Shown: positions 34,579 to 47,432, counted from the first letter of the stretch. The stretch is DNA of 64,000 bases from Anaspis maculata (GCA_949128115.1 OX421967.1:56990855-57054854); one strand, 5' to 3'. A program made the numbers and translations. Notes: a model not told the origin generated them from the sequence alone.

Positions 34579-37500
34579 GATGTTTCTATGATTGTGATCT
34601 CTCATGTAACCCGAGAAGGTAATCACACCCAAATTGCGTATGCCACTGTGCAATATATGCATAATCCTCGGCATAAACATTCGACAAATACCACATCATT
34701 GCACAGAGGTGCCTGTCTGAAATATGGCAGAAGTGATTACCTACTTCCTCGCATGTATCTAAGTATTCTGTAGCCTTCTACAGGGAGAATTATGGCCTGA
34801 AAACCGAGTGGAGAACGTAGAAGTCTATGGCATTCTTTGGCATGAGACGCGAGAAGACTATTCAATCTTTTGGGAGATTTCAATGCAGTCATTTTAGAAA
34901 ATGAGAGACTTGTTACAGTGGACAGTAGGTACAAAGCCTAGTTTTCTACCGGTTTTTTGAAGTTACTTTACTGCAGTTTCGGCTTTGTGAATTGTTGTAA
35001 AATATCGAAACTTGTGATTTTTCGGTGACTGTTGGGTCGACTACCAATTTGATAACGTTCATCCATGTTTTATGTAATCGTTCTTTTTGTTCTCATTTTC
35101 TTCACTCGTAAATATAGTCATCGTTGCTATTTACTGCGTTTTTCTACAGGTTATTGTTGTGTCGTGATTCACGGTCAAGGTCAATCACAGCCAAGGGACT
35201 GCGTATGCGTCGGGAAATGGAGTGGGAGAGCCCGGTGACATCCAGCCACGCAAGCCGAGCCGCAAAGAGACGCGCACCTACCCCAACCGATTAACACCTG
35301 TAACAACACACGCGTACATATGATCATATATTGTAGTTACATCCAGTAATAAACCGCATCTCATACACCACTGCTTTTGCACTCGACACACCCACACAAC
35401 AGAACAGTAGGCGATACAACAGTTATTGGCACAGAAACGTGTAGGCAACAGTTGAGTAGGCGACACTGAGTTGAGTGAATTGCTGTAGGTTTCTTCTTTC
35501 ACCCACCACTCAGTTTTTCCGTTACATAACGAGTTTTCTGCGATCAAGTTCCCGACATCTCTATTTTCCTGTCACCCCCTTTCAAAGTCTGGAGATTCTG
35601 CCAGCAAGCCGTCATCGACATCGTCATTTACGCAACAGGGAGTTTCCCGAGCGACTCTTTCCTTGGAAAAAGAAGGATCCAACGAGGAGCCGCTTTGGTT
35701 CGAGTGCAAGATTCTCCAAACTGCCCGGCGAATTCTGTCGCACTAGCGTGGACCCCATCTTCTTTCTACGACACTGTTACCGGTTTTTTTGTCCTTGATG
35801 GTGGTACTCGTGGCTGTCACGTAGTCCTTGCTGTCACAGTGACAGGACGCGTGTTTTCAACCAAGAAAAGACAGAAATGGTGATAAACAAAAACAAGGCT
35901 AGCGTACGGGAGCAGGAAACTAATGATTAAAGTACAACAGGCAGTGAAAAAGTTGAATTTGTGTATTTGGCACGATGCCGATGGTTAACACGGTGAGTGG
36001 TGTAACCTTGGGTGTAATCAAGAACAAACACAGGGTGTTGTATAACTCTTATTCCAGGGACGGGCCAGGTGGTCGGTGGATTAGAGTGAAATGGCGTCTT
36101 GAAGTCCGAGTCCTACTACCAATCCACCAGTCTACTACAGCAATAAGTACCTAAAGGACCGTTTATCAGCGTACGACGTGTCGCAGTACCCTAATGTGTG
36201 AGCTCACCTATCAGTTACGACATGAAACGCAAAACTTCAACACCGGGGGTACGGGACTTACTGCAGGAGAATAGAGGAAAATAGCAAGAGGGGCTTGCGG
36301 ACGCTTGAGACGATGACAACCTCCTCCCACGTGGCCGTCCGGATCACCGCTGTTGGACGCGAAGTTCGGGTCGGGGCCCTTCTTCACAGATGAATGGGGC
36401 AGTGAAACGTTTCCCAGTCTTACCAATCCTTGAATAGACCAAAAGTCCCCACGTCAGCGAAGCGGAAACCAGCACCTGTCAATGTCACCTGTCATCGATG
36501 TGAAGTTAGAAAAAAGAATTGGAAAAAAAAGAATGAAACTCAATGCAATTGCTCCTGGTGTAATTTACTTGAAGGCGTTGATATTGATTCACTATTAATT
36601 GCGAAAAGAGTGGCTCGCAAATGGGGTGAGTAACGCCGGATGGAATTGCGTCACCTGAAAGAGGCTTGTTCCGTTCTCTTTCAAGACCCACTTCGACACC
36701 GTCCACGCCTCCGGAGCAAGTCGAGACCGGGCGTAGTGCTGAAAGAAACACCGAATGGTCCTCAGACCCTCCTGCCGGCGCACCGCAATGCTGCAGGGTA
36801 CCAAAGTCTCCGAGACTTGCACCTGAACTGAGCGCGTATCGAACCTAACCTACTGTGAGCTCACTTCAAGTTTCGGGAACGACTTACCTCAGTTTGGTGC
36901 CGCGTATTGCCGCTGGATGTACCACTGCAACCTACCGTACGAATACAAGAAGAGCCCTCGGCCTCCAGTGGCAAATGACAGAAGAGCCGGCCTCGACCTT
37001 TGCTGGAGAAGCGAAGCCGATGTCGAGTTGTCAGAGTTCTCGGTGCTGTTGCTCGTGCTGTCGCTGTACGGTGGGACCAGAGCTACCAAGGGGGGGGGGT
37101 GGGTCCGGGCTGGTGTCACACTGCAATAGCTGGTGTGTCCAATTGTGTTGGCCGTTGCCTCAAACTTTCTTGGCCGATCGCGAAGATATGGTATCGATAT
37201 CCGTGATGCGTGGGATGCTCCTCGACGGATATCTTGCTGTGCCACGAATAGAGAGGGGCTGGACTTGAGTCCAACAAGGTGGTGTGCGGAAAAAGCCTAG
37301 TTGATAGTTACCCAATAAGATGGAGATGAAAAAGAAAGGAAACCTCGACATACCCAGATGTTGGCGGGCTTTCCGAGTGGGGCTTATTTTTAAACGGCGG
37401 CGACTGTCGGACGTGGGGGTTCTCGAGGAACAAATCCGAAACCCGGAAACTCGTCGTTTCCTCCTCTAAGCCCCCAGCGAAAGGTCCGTTACAGATTGAT

Positions 37501-38641
37501 GCTGTCAGTCAAGCCAGGTAAAATGCCAAAGAATGGACTTTTCCATAAATTGTTCCTCATCACCTTTGATAAAAACCTTCCTCTCAGGGTAAAGCAAATT
37601 AATGGCCTGGTCCATTGACATACCTGTCAATGTTTGTTTACCTTCTGGAAGTATACGAGGGGGTATCGAAAGAGGCGAGATGACCAATTTTGGGATCACT
37701 CTTTTGATTTATGGGGTAAGTTGAGCTACCCCCAAAAGTGTAACGTAACAGCAGGTTCGACTTCTGTTGGTTTAGCCTGGCCGGAGAGGATGTTGTGGGG
37801 CGATTGATGGTGCCGCGGGGGTTTTGCGCCAGCCCGGCTGTCGATGTTACCTCGTGGAATGAGGCACAGGATCCCAGGAACCAACAATTGGCCACTAAAT
37901 CGATCGGCAAGAAATGGTGGGTGTCGACCGTAACCTCAATCCGGAGGTGTGCAACAGGTGACAGTGTGATATTACGTGGATCGTAGTTCTTAAGTCGAAG
38001 GTAATATGATAAAAACCTAAAAGATCACCTTTCAGTGACTGTAACTAAAGAGGAAGGCACCGCAGTGCGACATACCCTAGATGGTGAGGGTTTTTCCACG
38101 CAGCGAGTGGGCTTGCTTGCGGTTTTTCTTCGGGGTTCGCCGTTGGGACCGAGTCTGCTCCAAGACTTGGCGGTCGCTGATGAGGGAGACAGAATCGAGC
38201 TGCCGATATTTATCTGCCAACCTCCTACGAGAAATCAACCCCTTCCGAAATTGCCACTGCACTGGTGAATAAGTTAGAGAATAAAGATGGCTCTCTCTCT
38301 TATCAGAACCAAGATTCTTATTCAATAAAAACTGTCCCCTCCAAGAGATCGGAGGAGGGAGTCTCTCACGCGATGACAGATGTCATTGTCAAGTTTGTTT
38401 ACCTTTTCAACGGATGTTGATCCCGGCTTCCGGAGAATTTTTGTGCGTAGCAAACTTCCCCGAACCTCCAAAAATTTTCCTTAGGAAAATTTCAAAGGCA
38501 CGAATGTCGAAAGAAGAGAGAAAAGTTAGAAAACGTGAAGATTCAGTATACTTTCGAGATAACCAGAGAGGAATGGAAAGTGAGATTTGTGGAGCATTGG
38601 AAAACCAAAGAAGAAAGGTCGAAAAATGAAAACTATAAAGA
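34579..38641. other. Intergenic, no gene recognised
   Basis: Many short ORFs, none with a convincing domain. The + strand frame at 36430-36633 has a cysteine cluster (CHRCEVRKK ... CNCSWCN) of unknown meaning. AATAAA occurs near 38280 and 38322. G-runs lie near 37088-37099. The part next to 38641 may be the decayed 3' end of gypsy element 2, but no repeated LTR was found. Confidence 0.4.
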
Positions 38642-39274
38642 TCATTGAGCAATAGTGTCCTGCTTCAAGTCTGAAGCGTGGTATGTCCCCACCTTCCGAC
38701 CGTTCTCTCCGGACAACTCGTATGTCCACGGCGAGACCTTCTTCGAAATGACAAAGGGACCGACGAATTTGGGCGCTAGTTTGGCGGAAAAATACTGGCC
38801 TGCGTTAGACTGTTGCCGCATGTTGATGTACCACGCGTCGGTGACATTCTCGAAGTCCATGGGACACAGCTCTGAGATCCTCGGCGCGGCTCGGCTTAGC
38901 GCATCGGGCAAGACGTTGTCGACTCCGCGACGATGTACGACTTCAAAATCGTACTGTTGGAGCCGGACGCTCCACCGCGCCAGCCTACCATCCGGATCTC
39001 TCAGGCTGTGCAACCATTCAAGTGCGAAATGGTCTGTCACGACGATGAAGTGGGTGGCCTCAACATACGGGCGAAGCTTCTCGATTGCCCACACTACCGC
39101 TAGCAGTTCCTTCTCTGTAGCGCTGTATTTACGCTCGCAGGCATGCAAAGAGCGACTTACATAAGAGATGACGTGTTCGCCCTGTGCATCCTCTTGCGTA
39201 AGAACAGCACCGACGCCGTAGTCACACGCGTCACACTGGATAGTAAACGGCTTGGTGTAATCGGGGCAGGACAT
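38642..39274 (-). pseudogene. Gypsy 2 RNase H joined to the integrase C-terminal domain
   Basis: RNase H: FTIQCDACDYGVGAVLTQED, EKELLAVVWAIEKLRPY, VVTDHFALEWL, VHRRGVDNVLPDALSR. Only about 20 residues later the frame reads FSAKLAPKFVGPFVISKKVS and HASDLKQD, the GPF-type end of integrase. The whole HHCC-DDE region (normally about 250-300 residues) is absent, yet the frame is open. The deletion is therefore in frame. Confidence 0.8.
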
Positions 39275-39466
39275 GACCGGGGCGGTGATGAGGCACTCCT
39301 TGAGAGTCTAGAAGGCCCGTTGACAATCGTCATTCCACTCGAACGTGGAATGGGACGTCCTCAGTTGCTGAGGGACGTCTTTCCTCAGCAACTTGGAAAT
39401 GGGGGCGACGACGGACGAAAACTGGGGTACAAACCGTCTGCATCACCCCGCCATTCCCAAGATGCG

Positions 39467-40593
39467 TCATACTTCCTTCACTCGTTTCGGCGGAGGAATA
39501 TCAACGATGGCCTGCACCTTCTGGGGATCCACATGTAGGCCTTGTCCGTCGACTATGTAGCCGAGGTAAATCAGCTCGGATCGGCAGAGCTGGCATTTGT
39601 CACGGCTCACAACCAGACCTGCTCTGTTCAGCCGCTCGAAGACATCCTTCAACACGCTCAGGTGTTGGTCGAAGGTCTCCGTCACGATGACGATGTCGTC
39701 CAAATAGACGAACACTGTTAATTTCGAGTTCCGGTCCCAGGACGCGGTCGACCAGCCTTAGCCAAGTGGCCGGCGCGTTGTGCAAGCCGAACGGCATTCG
39801 CTTGAACTGGAAAAGTCCCCGCCCTGGAACTGTAAACGCCGTCATCGGCTTGGATGCTTCTGCGACCTTCACCTGCCAGTAGGCGGACTTGATGTCTAAC
39901 GAAGACAGGTATCGGATGCGTCCCAGGCGATCGAAAATGGACGTAATGTAGGGCAAGGGATAAGCATCCCGGTCAGTGACAGCATTCACCCGACAATAAT
40001 CAATGCAGAAGCGGTATTGGCTCGGTGACTTCTTGACCATCACAATCAGAGAAGCCCACGGTGACTTGAAAGGCTCTATCACTCCCACCTCCAGCATTTT
40101 GCCCAACTCTGATGCGTCGACGTGATGCTGAAGTGCCGGAGATAAGGGGTAATAACGCTGTTTGATGGGCTCCACTCCCGGCTTGAGTCTCATCCGGTGT
40201 TCCACCAGGTCCGTGCAACCCAGCGCGGGAGCAGGTTCCACCAGAAACGTATCCAAAAGCGCTGCCAACCGTTGCCGCTGCTCCTCCGAAAGCGCAGCTT
40301 CCGCCGTCACACTGCCAATCTCCGCCACTAACGATGGTGCTTCCACAAAATCCTGAGAGAGATCCAGGGCCAGTCGCATTCGCCGGATGAAATCGGAGCC
40401 CAATATCAGGGTGTGAGAAAGGCTCGGAAGAGCGAGAATCTCGAACAGCTTCTCGGCTGTGCCAACCGTTATGGGCACTCGGTAAGCCCCTAGCGTTCTG
40501 CAATCCGAGCAGCAACCAGTCTGCAGCCAACTCGCCCCAGAAGGCGAACACCCTCTGGTCCCACACAGGTGTGAGAAGCCCAATCATCTCCAC
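39467..40593 (-). pseudogene. Gypsy 2 protease remnant and reverse transcriptase
   Basis: The protease end is readable (YRVPITVGTAEKL, then SHTLILGSDFIRRM near 40410), but the expected Asp-Thr-Gly box before it is not recognisable (LTPVWDQ in its place). RT: VEHRMRLKPGVEPIKQRYY, KSPWASLIVMVKKS, FCIDYCRVN, LSSLDIKSAYWQV, FKRMPFGLHNAPATW. A break follows near 39720, then the catalytic YLDD (MFVYLDDIVIV, 39715 downward) and LIYLGYIVDGQGL. Confidence 0.8.
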
Positions 40594-40724
40594 TCCCCAA
40601 ATACGAACTCTGAAGTCCTACGGTCGAACGTCCTCTGGTAGATGCGACAAACGGTAACGGATGGTGTTGCCCGATACTGATGGTTTGCGCGAAGGCACTC
40701 GTCGGTCTCGAGCACTCTCGCTAC

Positions 40725-41773
40725 TTAGTTTTCCGACGACTGAGACTTCGAGTGGGACGTTTTGGGCTTGCAAGTCGAACAGCGTGTGTAAGACGTACCC
40801 TGCACTCCGCAGCGATGGCAATACAGCGTTTCTGGAGCTGTGCATGCCCTGGCGGTGTGTCCAGGCTGTCGACAATTCCAGCACATGAACTCCCTTCTCG
40901 GTGCCGATGGTGCTTCTGCAGGTTTCTTCAGGCGCGACGGTGGTGACTGTATTTCTGAGATTTTTCCCGCCGCAGAGGACACAGTTGGTAGGCCGGTGAA
41001 GACCGAAATTAGCTCTTTCGACTTCACTCCGCCTGGCAGTCTCGCGAACGACAGGTCCGGTTCCAACAGTTGACCTTTGTCAACTGGAGGGGGTTTATAT
41101 CTGGCGGCGGACATGCGACTGTCCTCAATCAGCCGACAGAGTCCTGTCAGTTCCTCTACATTCCGCGCTTGGCACTGAAATAATTCCAACTGTAAGTATG
41201 GCAAAAGATTGGAACGGATCGTTGATAAACACCAAATGTCAACCATCAACCAAATGTTCCCAGCAGGCGAACCTGTGTCTGTTTGCTCGAAAATAGTGCA
41301 ATGCATCTCCCGTTAAGATGTCCGGGGCGGCGCAGAACAGCTGTTGCTTCGTCACTCCCCTGGATATACACAGCTCTTCAGCTCTCAAAATGAAAGCGGC
41401 CAAGCTGGTCGAATTTCCGTCAAAGCTCAACCCCCACTTCCAAGCAGAGATTGAAGTGACAGAGGATGATGGATGAGTTGTGCCTGCTGATGGAAAAGCT
41501 TGAGACTGACTTGGCAGAGATGTGGTGAACATGTTCAATCCCCCAGAAGAGTAGAGATGTGGATAATAAGGTTGATGAAGTTGCTGTCCCGGCAGCTGAA
41601 CAGAAGATAACGACTCCTGGGACCGAGCAGGGTGGCTGTTGCCACGATAGAGGTGGTTGCTGTACCTGTTGTTGCTGTTGGAATTGCTGTTGGGGAATTG
41701 GGTCTCCAGAATGCACTTGACTAGGCAGAGGAGAAAAAGACATTTGAATGACATATTTTTTATATAATGGCAT
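40725..41773 (-). pseudogene. Gypsy 2 Gag with zinc knuckle
   Basis: The N-terminal part is Asn/Ser/Pro/Gln-rich (41773-41400). A capsid-like block follows (AWKWGLSFDGNSTSLAAFI, DALHYFRANR). After a frameshift near 41250 it continues (NLLPYLQLELFQCQARNVEELTGL) to CCHC knuckle CWNCRQPGHTARAC and a second Cys pair CHRCG near 40805. Dead because of frame breaks. Confidence 0.75.
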
Positions 41774-42629
41774 CGTTTAACCTACAAAATAAAATGAAAA
41801 TTACCAGATCTTCACTTGTACCTACTTTTCGATTTATTCCATTTATAATAATAATAATAATACCTAATTTAGTTTATTAGTTCCGTTCATACAAAATATA
41901 TGACAATACCGTCCGTTTTTTTTTCTAGGCCCTAGCGCGTAGCGCCTTTATTATGGATTCCACACCCAACATATTATATATTTTTAAAATCAGAAGAACA
42001 AAATCTCTCGATTGATGGTATGTCAAATTATTTTTGACAGATGTCATTTTTTGACAATTGACAAAATAGTACTTGTGAAACATCATTTTGAAGTCCATTA
42101 AACTCTGAGGAAAACTGTGTCTTCATTTTTGAAATGGGATGTCTTTCAACAGCTTCTAGAGGTCTTCAAATAAGGAAAAATCGAGGGAAAAATCGTTGAA
42201 ATTCCGAATTACTCAATAAGTACCTACGTAAGTAGGCAAAACAGGTATTTTCAATAATAACTAATGATAATAATCAATAAATAATCACAATGAAACGAAA
42301 AATGTCCTGAAGAAGTTATGTACTCGAAATGATCGTCTCCTTGTTCCTTGGATGAGAGATTCAACGACCGGTGAATTGGAACTGCCAGCCTAACGCAATG
42401 TATCCGAGGTGGCCGGGTATGACCCCCTCGATTTTTTTATGGTGCCAGGGTGACGGTTATGTTCCCGCTACCTATAGAACATAAAATAACCTTGAATGGT
42501 TGTGGTTTAAATTTAAAATTAAAAGCGTTTCAGCTCTGGGATTGTTTGTGGATTATTTGTGTAGACCAGAGATTTCACATAACCACACAAGAAGTAGTGT
42601 AAGGGGCAGGATACATGACAGAGAAAATT
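41774..42629. other. Intergenic with a MITE end fragment
   Basis: AT-rich. 42438-42471 is an inverted partial copy of the left end of the MITE at 32613. An ATA/AAT microsatellite lies near 41848-41862. No gene. Confidence 0.5.
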
Positions 42630-44056
42630 TTAGATACGAGTAGTAGTTGCACTTGAATCAATTGGTTTCTCCACATGTCGCCGCAACACGTGTGCTTTCA
42701 GATTACTCTTCTCTCTGGTTCGGTGCGAACAATGGCTGCACTGGAACCAATCAATTTCTTCACTGCTTGCATGCCGCAACATGTGTCTTTTCAGCTTTCC
42801 TTTTTGTTTGGCACGGTAGGAGCAGTTGTTGCACTGGAACCAACAGATTTCTTCGTTGGTTGAGTGTCGCAACATGTGTTCTTTCAAGCTGCTCTTCCGT
42901 TTCGTACGGTGCGAACAATGGTTGCACTGGAACCAACAGATTTCCTCACTCGTTGCATGTTGCAACATGTGGGTTTTCAAAATGTGCTTGAATTTGGTTC
43001 GGAACGGGCAGTTGCTGCATTGGAACCAATCAATTTCTTCATCAGTTGCATGTTGCAACATGTGTGTTTTCAGTGTTACTTTTCGTTTAGCTCGGTAACA
43101 GCAGTCGTTGCACTGGAACAAATCAATGTCTTCATTGGTTGCATGTTTCGACATGTGCCTTCTCAGATTTTTATTCACTTTAGTGCGGTAAGGACAACTG
43201 TTGCACTGGAACCAGTGCATTTTTTCATTTTTAGCGTGTCTGGACATATGCTTCCTCAAATTTTCTTTCAGGTTAGCCTTGTACGAACAACGGTTGCACT
43301 GGAACCAACTGATTTCTTCATTGGTTGCATGTCGTAACATGTGTCTTTTCAGACTTTCCTTCCGATTGGTTCGATACGAACAATGGTCGCACTGGAACCA
43401 ATCTATTTCGGTGGTGCCAGCATGTCGTAACATGTGCCTCTCTAGATGTGCCTTTTGTCGAGTTTGGTACGAACAATGGTTGCATTTAAAATCATTGATT
43501 TTTTCTCTTATTGAATTGAAAGTCGCATTATTCGATCCAATTGCTTCAACGTGTTTGGATATTTTCGCATCAGCCCGGTTCATTTCTGGCGAGTCCACAC
43601 CAGTGACTTCTACTGGATCCTGATGTGGAAACGTTGGTGGCGTCTTTGTACACAAATTGTAATGTCTCGTGAAACATATGCTTGCATCAGACCTGTATCT
43701 GCAGTGGTCACACCCATATCCAACAAATTCCTCACAGAACAACTTTTCCTTGTCTTTGGCTCCCGGAGTGTGTGTTTGTTTGTAATGTTCGTACAATTCG
43801 AACTGGTAGTAGCTCTTGTAGTCGCAGCAGATGCAAGGGGACTGCTCTGGTCCGACAATGGCGTGGAAGAGTTCGGCCGCGTAGACGTTTTTGTGGTTCC
43901 TCTGTACGTGGTGGTTGAGTTGAAGCACCGATGCAGTTTGATGCGAACACTGCGTACAGTTGTGTCTGTCAACAGTTTCGGGTGGATCTAACCTAAAAAA
44001 TCACGATGGATGTTACTCGCATGAAAAACCGGAAAGCATTGATTTATAACTTACAT
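42630..44056 (-). CDS. C2H2 zinc-finger protein, copy E
   Basis: Proposed CDS is complement(join(42630..43992, 44055..44056)), 454 residues. AT (44056-44055) joins G (43992) across the 62-bp intron 43993-44054 (GTAAGT...TTTTTTAG), giving MLDPPETVDRHNCTQC. The intron and the last exon-1 bases (CACTATACAAT) are nearly those of gene D. Leader L1, L2 (CICCDYKSYYQFELYEH) and L3 C2HC (CDHCRYRSDASICFTRH ... LC) precede a spacer with EVTGVDSPEMNRADAKIS. Nine fingers align one to one with those of gene D. The last has a five-base-type end (VLRRH). The tail KPIDSSATTTRI is the same frameshifted relic as in D. D and E are thus sister copies in opposite orientation. Confidence 0.88.
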
Positions 44057-44209
44057 TGTATAGTGCCGTTTGCCGTAGTGCCGAACTGGTGGCGCTCTCT
44101 GCCAGCTAATAGCACAAGCTCATGCGTCAATCTACTCAAAAAGTCAAATTAGAACCGTCAACGCATCAATGTCAATTAAAAAATTCAAGACTCGTTGGAA
44201 AACCCGGGG

Positions 44210-45478
44210 TATAGTAGGTTCACTTGTACCGTGATTCTAGTAGGCTGGGCAAATTTCACAGTTTGGCATTGTAGACTTCACGTCCAACTGCCTAGTGTGC
44301 GCCTGAGCGTCTGGCTTTGAAAGATAGGTTATGTTGGTGTGATGATGTGTTGACTGTTGCTGTCAAAAATGAAAAATTTACCGAAATCAACTTTGCAAAT
44401 CCACGTTTACCATCACGTACATCACTTCAGCGCATACATGAGAACGCATACCTGCAGAGCGCGGTCATTTCAATTTTGACGCACGAAGTGTCACTGTCAG
44501 TGGCAACTGTCAATCAATAATCGAAATGTAAACAAACAACAAACATAACCTCCTAACCATTCAACATTTAATATTGTTGAGAATGAAATGTTACGTGCTG
44601 TATGGCAGAAAGACGCAGAGAAGATTCAGCTGATACGAAACACAACGAGCTGCAAGGCGATCGACGAAACAAGAGCGTTATTTGGTTAGATCTGTCGAAA
44701 CGTCAAATTGACGTCAAGCGCTGTCAGCTGAAATTTGCGTGATATTACACACGCACACCGTATTACAGTGTTGTCAACTTGTTGTCGTGATATAGATATG
44801 GCAACGTCCTACTTTCACAGGTATGCGCAGAAGCCTTTCGGGAAACGTGGATTGCAAATATGGAGTGGATGTAGTTCACCTTTCACAAGTTCCGCAAATT
44901 TCTTGTACCAGTACGATGTCCTGAGCAGTGAAATCAAGTATTAACGCCGATGAATCCCATCCCCACAAAAATTAGGAGGGTTCAGCTTCCCATCGTTTCC
45001 AGCCTTCCAGAGTGTGGGTACTTCTTTTAAAAACCAGGAATAGTTGACAATGCTTCCATATTATGTGGATTTTGAAAATAGATTCACGTCTTCTCCGCAA
45101 AGCTGAACGTTATGGGGTACATGCCCAGCACCTATTCCGCCCATTTTTTCTCCCAGAAGCGAGTTCTTGATGGCACTCTCGAGGACTTTAGAATGGGCAC
45201 TGGACGTTATTGTTCAAGACACAAGCTGAGGCGCAAACACAGTTTTCACAGTAATGGGCATAATTTCACCACAATTTTCGTGAAACTCGTGATTTTCAGT
45301 CTATTTGACACTCGATTTGACAAACGGTAAAGTTGTTGATCTTGTCGTCAAGCTTAAACTTTCAAATATCAATGCAACCAACTGCCAAGCTCTAGGGAGT
45401 TTTCAAATATCAGATTTGAAAACTTAGAAACAAAATCTCACAGCCAACTAGAATCACGGTACAAGTGAACCTACTATA
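44210..45478. mobile_element. TA-flanked TIR element (1.27 kb) hosting a second MITE
   Basis: 38-bp terminal inverted repeats with one mismatch: TATAGTAGGTTCACTTGTAC at 44210 and its complement ending 45478. If the outer TA is the target duplication, the element is 44212-45476. There is no transposase. MITE AATCCACGTTT copy 2 is nested inside. Confidence 0.85.
44398..44853. mobile_element. MITE family AATCCACGTTT, copy 2 (nested)
   Basis: 456 bp, near-identical to 21282-21747, including inverted ends. GCA lies on both sides. It inserted into the 44210-45478 element. Confidence 0.8.
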
Positions 45479-45481
45479 GTC

Positions 45482-45942
45482 AATCCACGTTTACCATTAC
45501 GTACATCACTTCAGCGCATACATGAGAACCTGCAGAGCGCGGTAATTTCAATTTTGACGCACGAATAAGTGTCACTGTCAATGGCAATAACTGTCAATCA
45601 ATAATCGAAATGTAAACAAACAAAACCTCCAAACCATTCAACATTTAATATTGTTCAGAATGAAATGTTACGTGCCGTATGGCACAAAGACGCAGCAAAG
45701 ATTCAGAGGTGATACGAAACACAATGAGCTGCAAGGCGATCACCGAAATAAGAGCGTTATTAGGTTAGGTCTGTCGAAAGTGTCGAAACGTCAAATCGAC
45801 GTCAAGCGCTGTCAGCTGCCACTTGCGTGACATTACACACGCACACCGCATTACAGTGTTGTCAACTTGTTGTCGTGATATGAGATATGGCAACGTCCTA
45901 CTTTCACAGGTATGCGCAGAAGCCTTTCGGGAAACGTGGATT
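45482..45942. mobile_element. MITE family AATCCACGTTT, copy 3
   Basis: 461 bp, starts three bases behind the TIR element and in the same orientation as copies 1 and 2. Small indels (CATACCTGCAG shortened to CCTGCAG; extra TAA triplets) distinguish it. Confidence 0.8.
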
Positions 45943-45992
45943 CTGCGTCATGATGGCCCTATGGTAGCTGTATGGTGGCCCGGGTGGCCCTA

Positions 45993-46950
45993 CTGTAATG
46001 TACCCAGGTCACGGCCCCTTTGATGTAGTGTATCCTGGTCACGGCACCATTCTGTAGTGTACCAAGATCTTGGCACCATTCTATAGTGTAACCCCGTTTT
46101 CGATGTTCGGCTGTGATCGTCGTTGTTTCTTCCCTTCCCCACGTCGTTCACATTTTTCCTACGTTGTGTTGAGTTCTTACTCGAGATGAGAATGTGTCGT
46201 TGGGGATGAGGTTTGATTCTTGAATGAAACGCGAATGAAATGCAAGCAAAATGGATGTTTTATTGGAAATCAATTGCAAAGTTTTAGATGAATTAGTTTC
46301 TTTTCTCAAAACACCTATTGACAGTGATAAAATGACAAAACATGAATAAGAACAACAAAATACAAACAAGAATGATCATTACAGATTATTTAGACAATGC
46401 AGGAATTTACAACAATTAAATGAACACAAAATCAGATTAAAAAACAAAACAAGAAATCATGAAAGAGGTTAAACTGATTTTGTGTTCATTTAATTGTTGT
46501 AAATTCCTGCATTGTCTAAATAATCTGTAATGATCATTCTTGTTTGTATTTTGTTGTTCTTATTCATGTTTTGTCATTTTATCACTGTCAATAGGTGTTT
46601 TGAGAAAAGAAACAAATTCATCTAAAACTTTGCAATTGATTTCCAATAAAACATTCATTTTGCTTGCATTTCATTCGCGTTTCATTCAAGAATCAAACCT
46701 CATCCCCAACGACACATTCTCATCTCGAGTAAGAACTCAACACAACGTAGGAAAAATGTGAATGACGTGAGGAAGGGAAGAAACAACGACGATCACAGCC
46801 GAACATCGAAAACGGGGTTACACTATAGAATGGTGCCAAGACCTTGGTACACTACAGAATGGTGCCGTGACCAGGATACACTACATCAAAGGGGCCGTGA
46901 CCTGGGTACATTACAGAATGGTGCTGTGACCAGGATAAACTACGTTACAT
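45993..46950. repeat. Foldback of two ~444-bp arms (repeat copies 1 and 2, head to head)
   Basis: Left arm 45993-46436 and right arm 46473-46916 are nearly perfect inverted copies around a 36-bp loop (all pairs sum to 92909). The same sequence recurs once at 51125-51620, where the loop bases (TTTCATGATTTCTTGTTTTG) are also present, so the left arm plus loop is the ancestral unit. Identical ORFs on opposite strands (46148-46369 and 46540-46761) are by-products. Class unknown. Confidence 0.9.
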
Positions 46951-46980
46951 AACAGAATGGTGCGTGACCAGGATACTCAA
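46805..46980 (+). repeat. ~29-bp minisatellite (CTACAGAATGGTGCCGTGACC...)
   Basis: Four to six degenerate units such as TTACAGAATGGTGCTGTGAC and CTACAGAATGGTGCCGTGAC. Inverted in the left arm (about 45993-46105) and repeated near 51515-51615. Confidence 0.8.
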
Positions 46981-47150
46981 AGATGAGAATGTTGTGGGAT
47001 GATGTTGATCTCATGTTTGATGTTACACTTTACTCCTGATGAATGTTTTGTTTTCATGAGCGATAACTCGATTTGGAGAAGATGGGGTGCTGACGACCCA
47101 AGCGAGCTGTGTCATTCCCAAGACACGAAGGCTACCACGTTCAACAGCGA

Positions 47151-47432
47151 GGTTCAACATCGCTGAACCAACAGTCTGCTCTTCCACATTCAACATCGCT
47201 GAATCAACAGTTCGCTCTACCCCATTCAACAACGCTGAGCCAACAGTATGCTCTTCCACACTCAACATCGCTGAATCAACAGTCTGCTCTTCCACATTCA
47301 ACATCGCTGAATCAACAGTTCGCTCTACCCCATTCAACAACGCTGAGCCAACAGTATGCTCTTCCACACTCAACATCGCTGAATCAACAGTCTGCTCTTC
47401 CCCATTCAACATCGCTGAACCAACAGGAGTCT
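47151..47432. repeat. 36-bp minisatellite with a 108-bp higher-order period
   Basis: About eight units of the type TTCAACATCGCTGAATCAAC + AGTCTGCTCTTCCACA. Every third unit carries the CGCTCTACCCC variant, giving a 108-bp super-repeat. The period is divisible by three, so all frames stay open; the resulting ORFs are not evidence for a protein. Confidence 0.85.

Larger units (their letters stand above)
38642..41773 (-). mobile_element. Ty3/gypsy element 2, decayed, integrase deleted
   Basis: Read on the minus strand: Gag with CCHC knuckle (41773-40622), protease remnant, RT, RNase H, then the C-terminal GPF-like domain directly behind RNase H. Frameshifts separate the parts (near 41240, 40590, 39715, 39460, 39275). 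No LTR pair or primer-binding site could be identified. The integrase zinc finger and catalytic core are missing. Confidence 0.85.

Noticed and set aside
36430..36633. Possible Wnt-like or zinc-binding cysteine cluster (CNCSWCN)
   Set aside because: Order and number of cysteines do not fit the Wnt C-terminus or a known finger; no neighbouring exon supports a gene.
46148..46761. Two identical 73-codon ORFs on opposite strands
   Set aside because: They are the same sequence in the two arms of the foldback; no domain, and one more diverged copy lies at 51125-51620 without the ORF kept.
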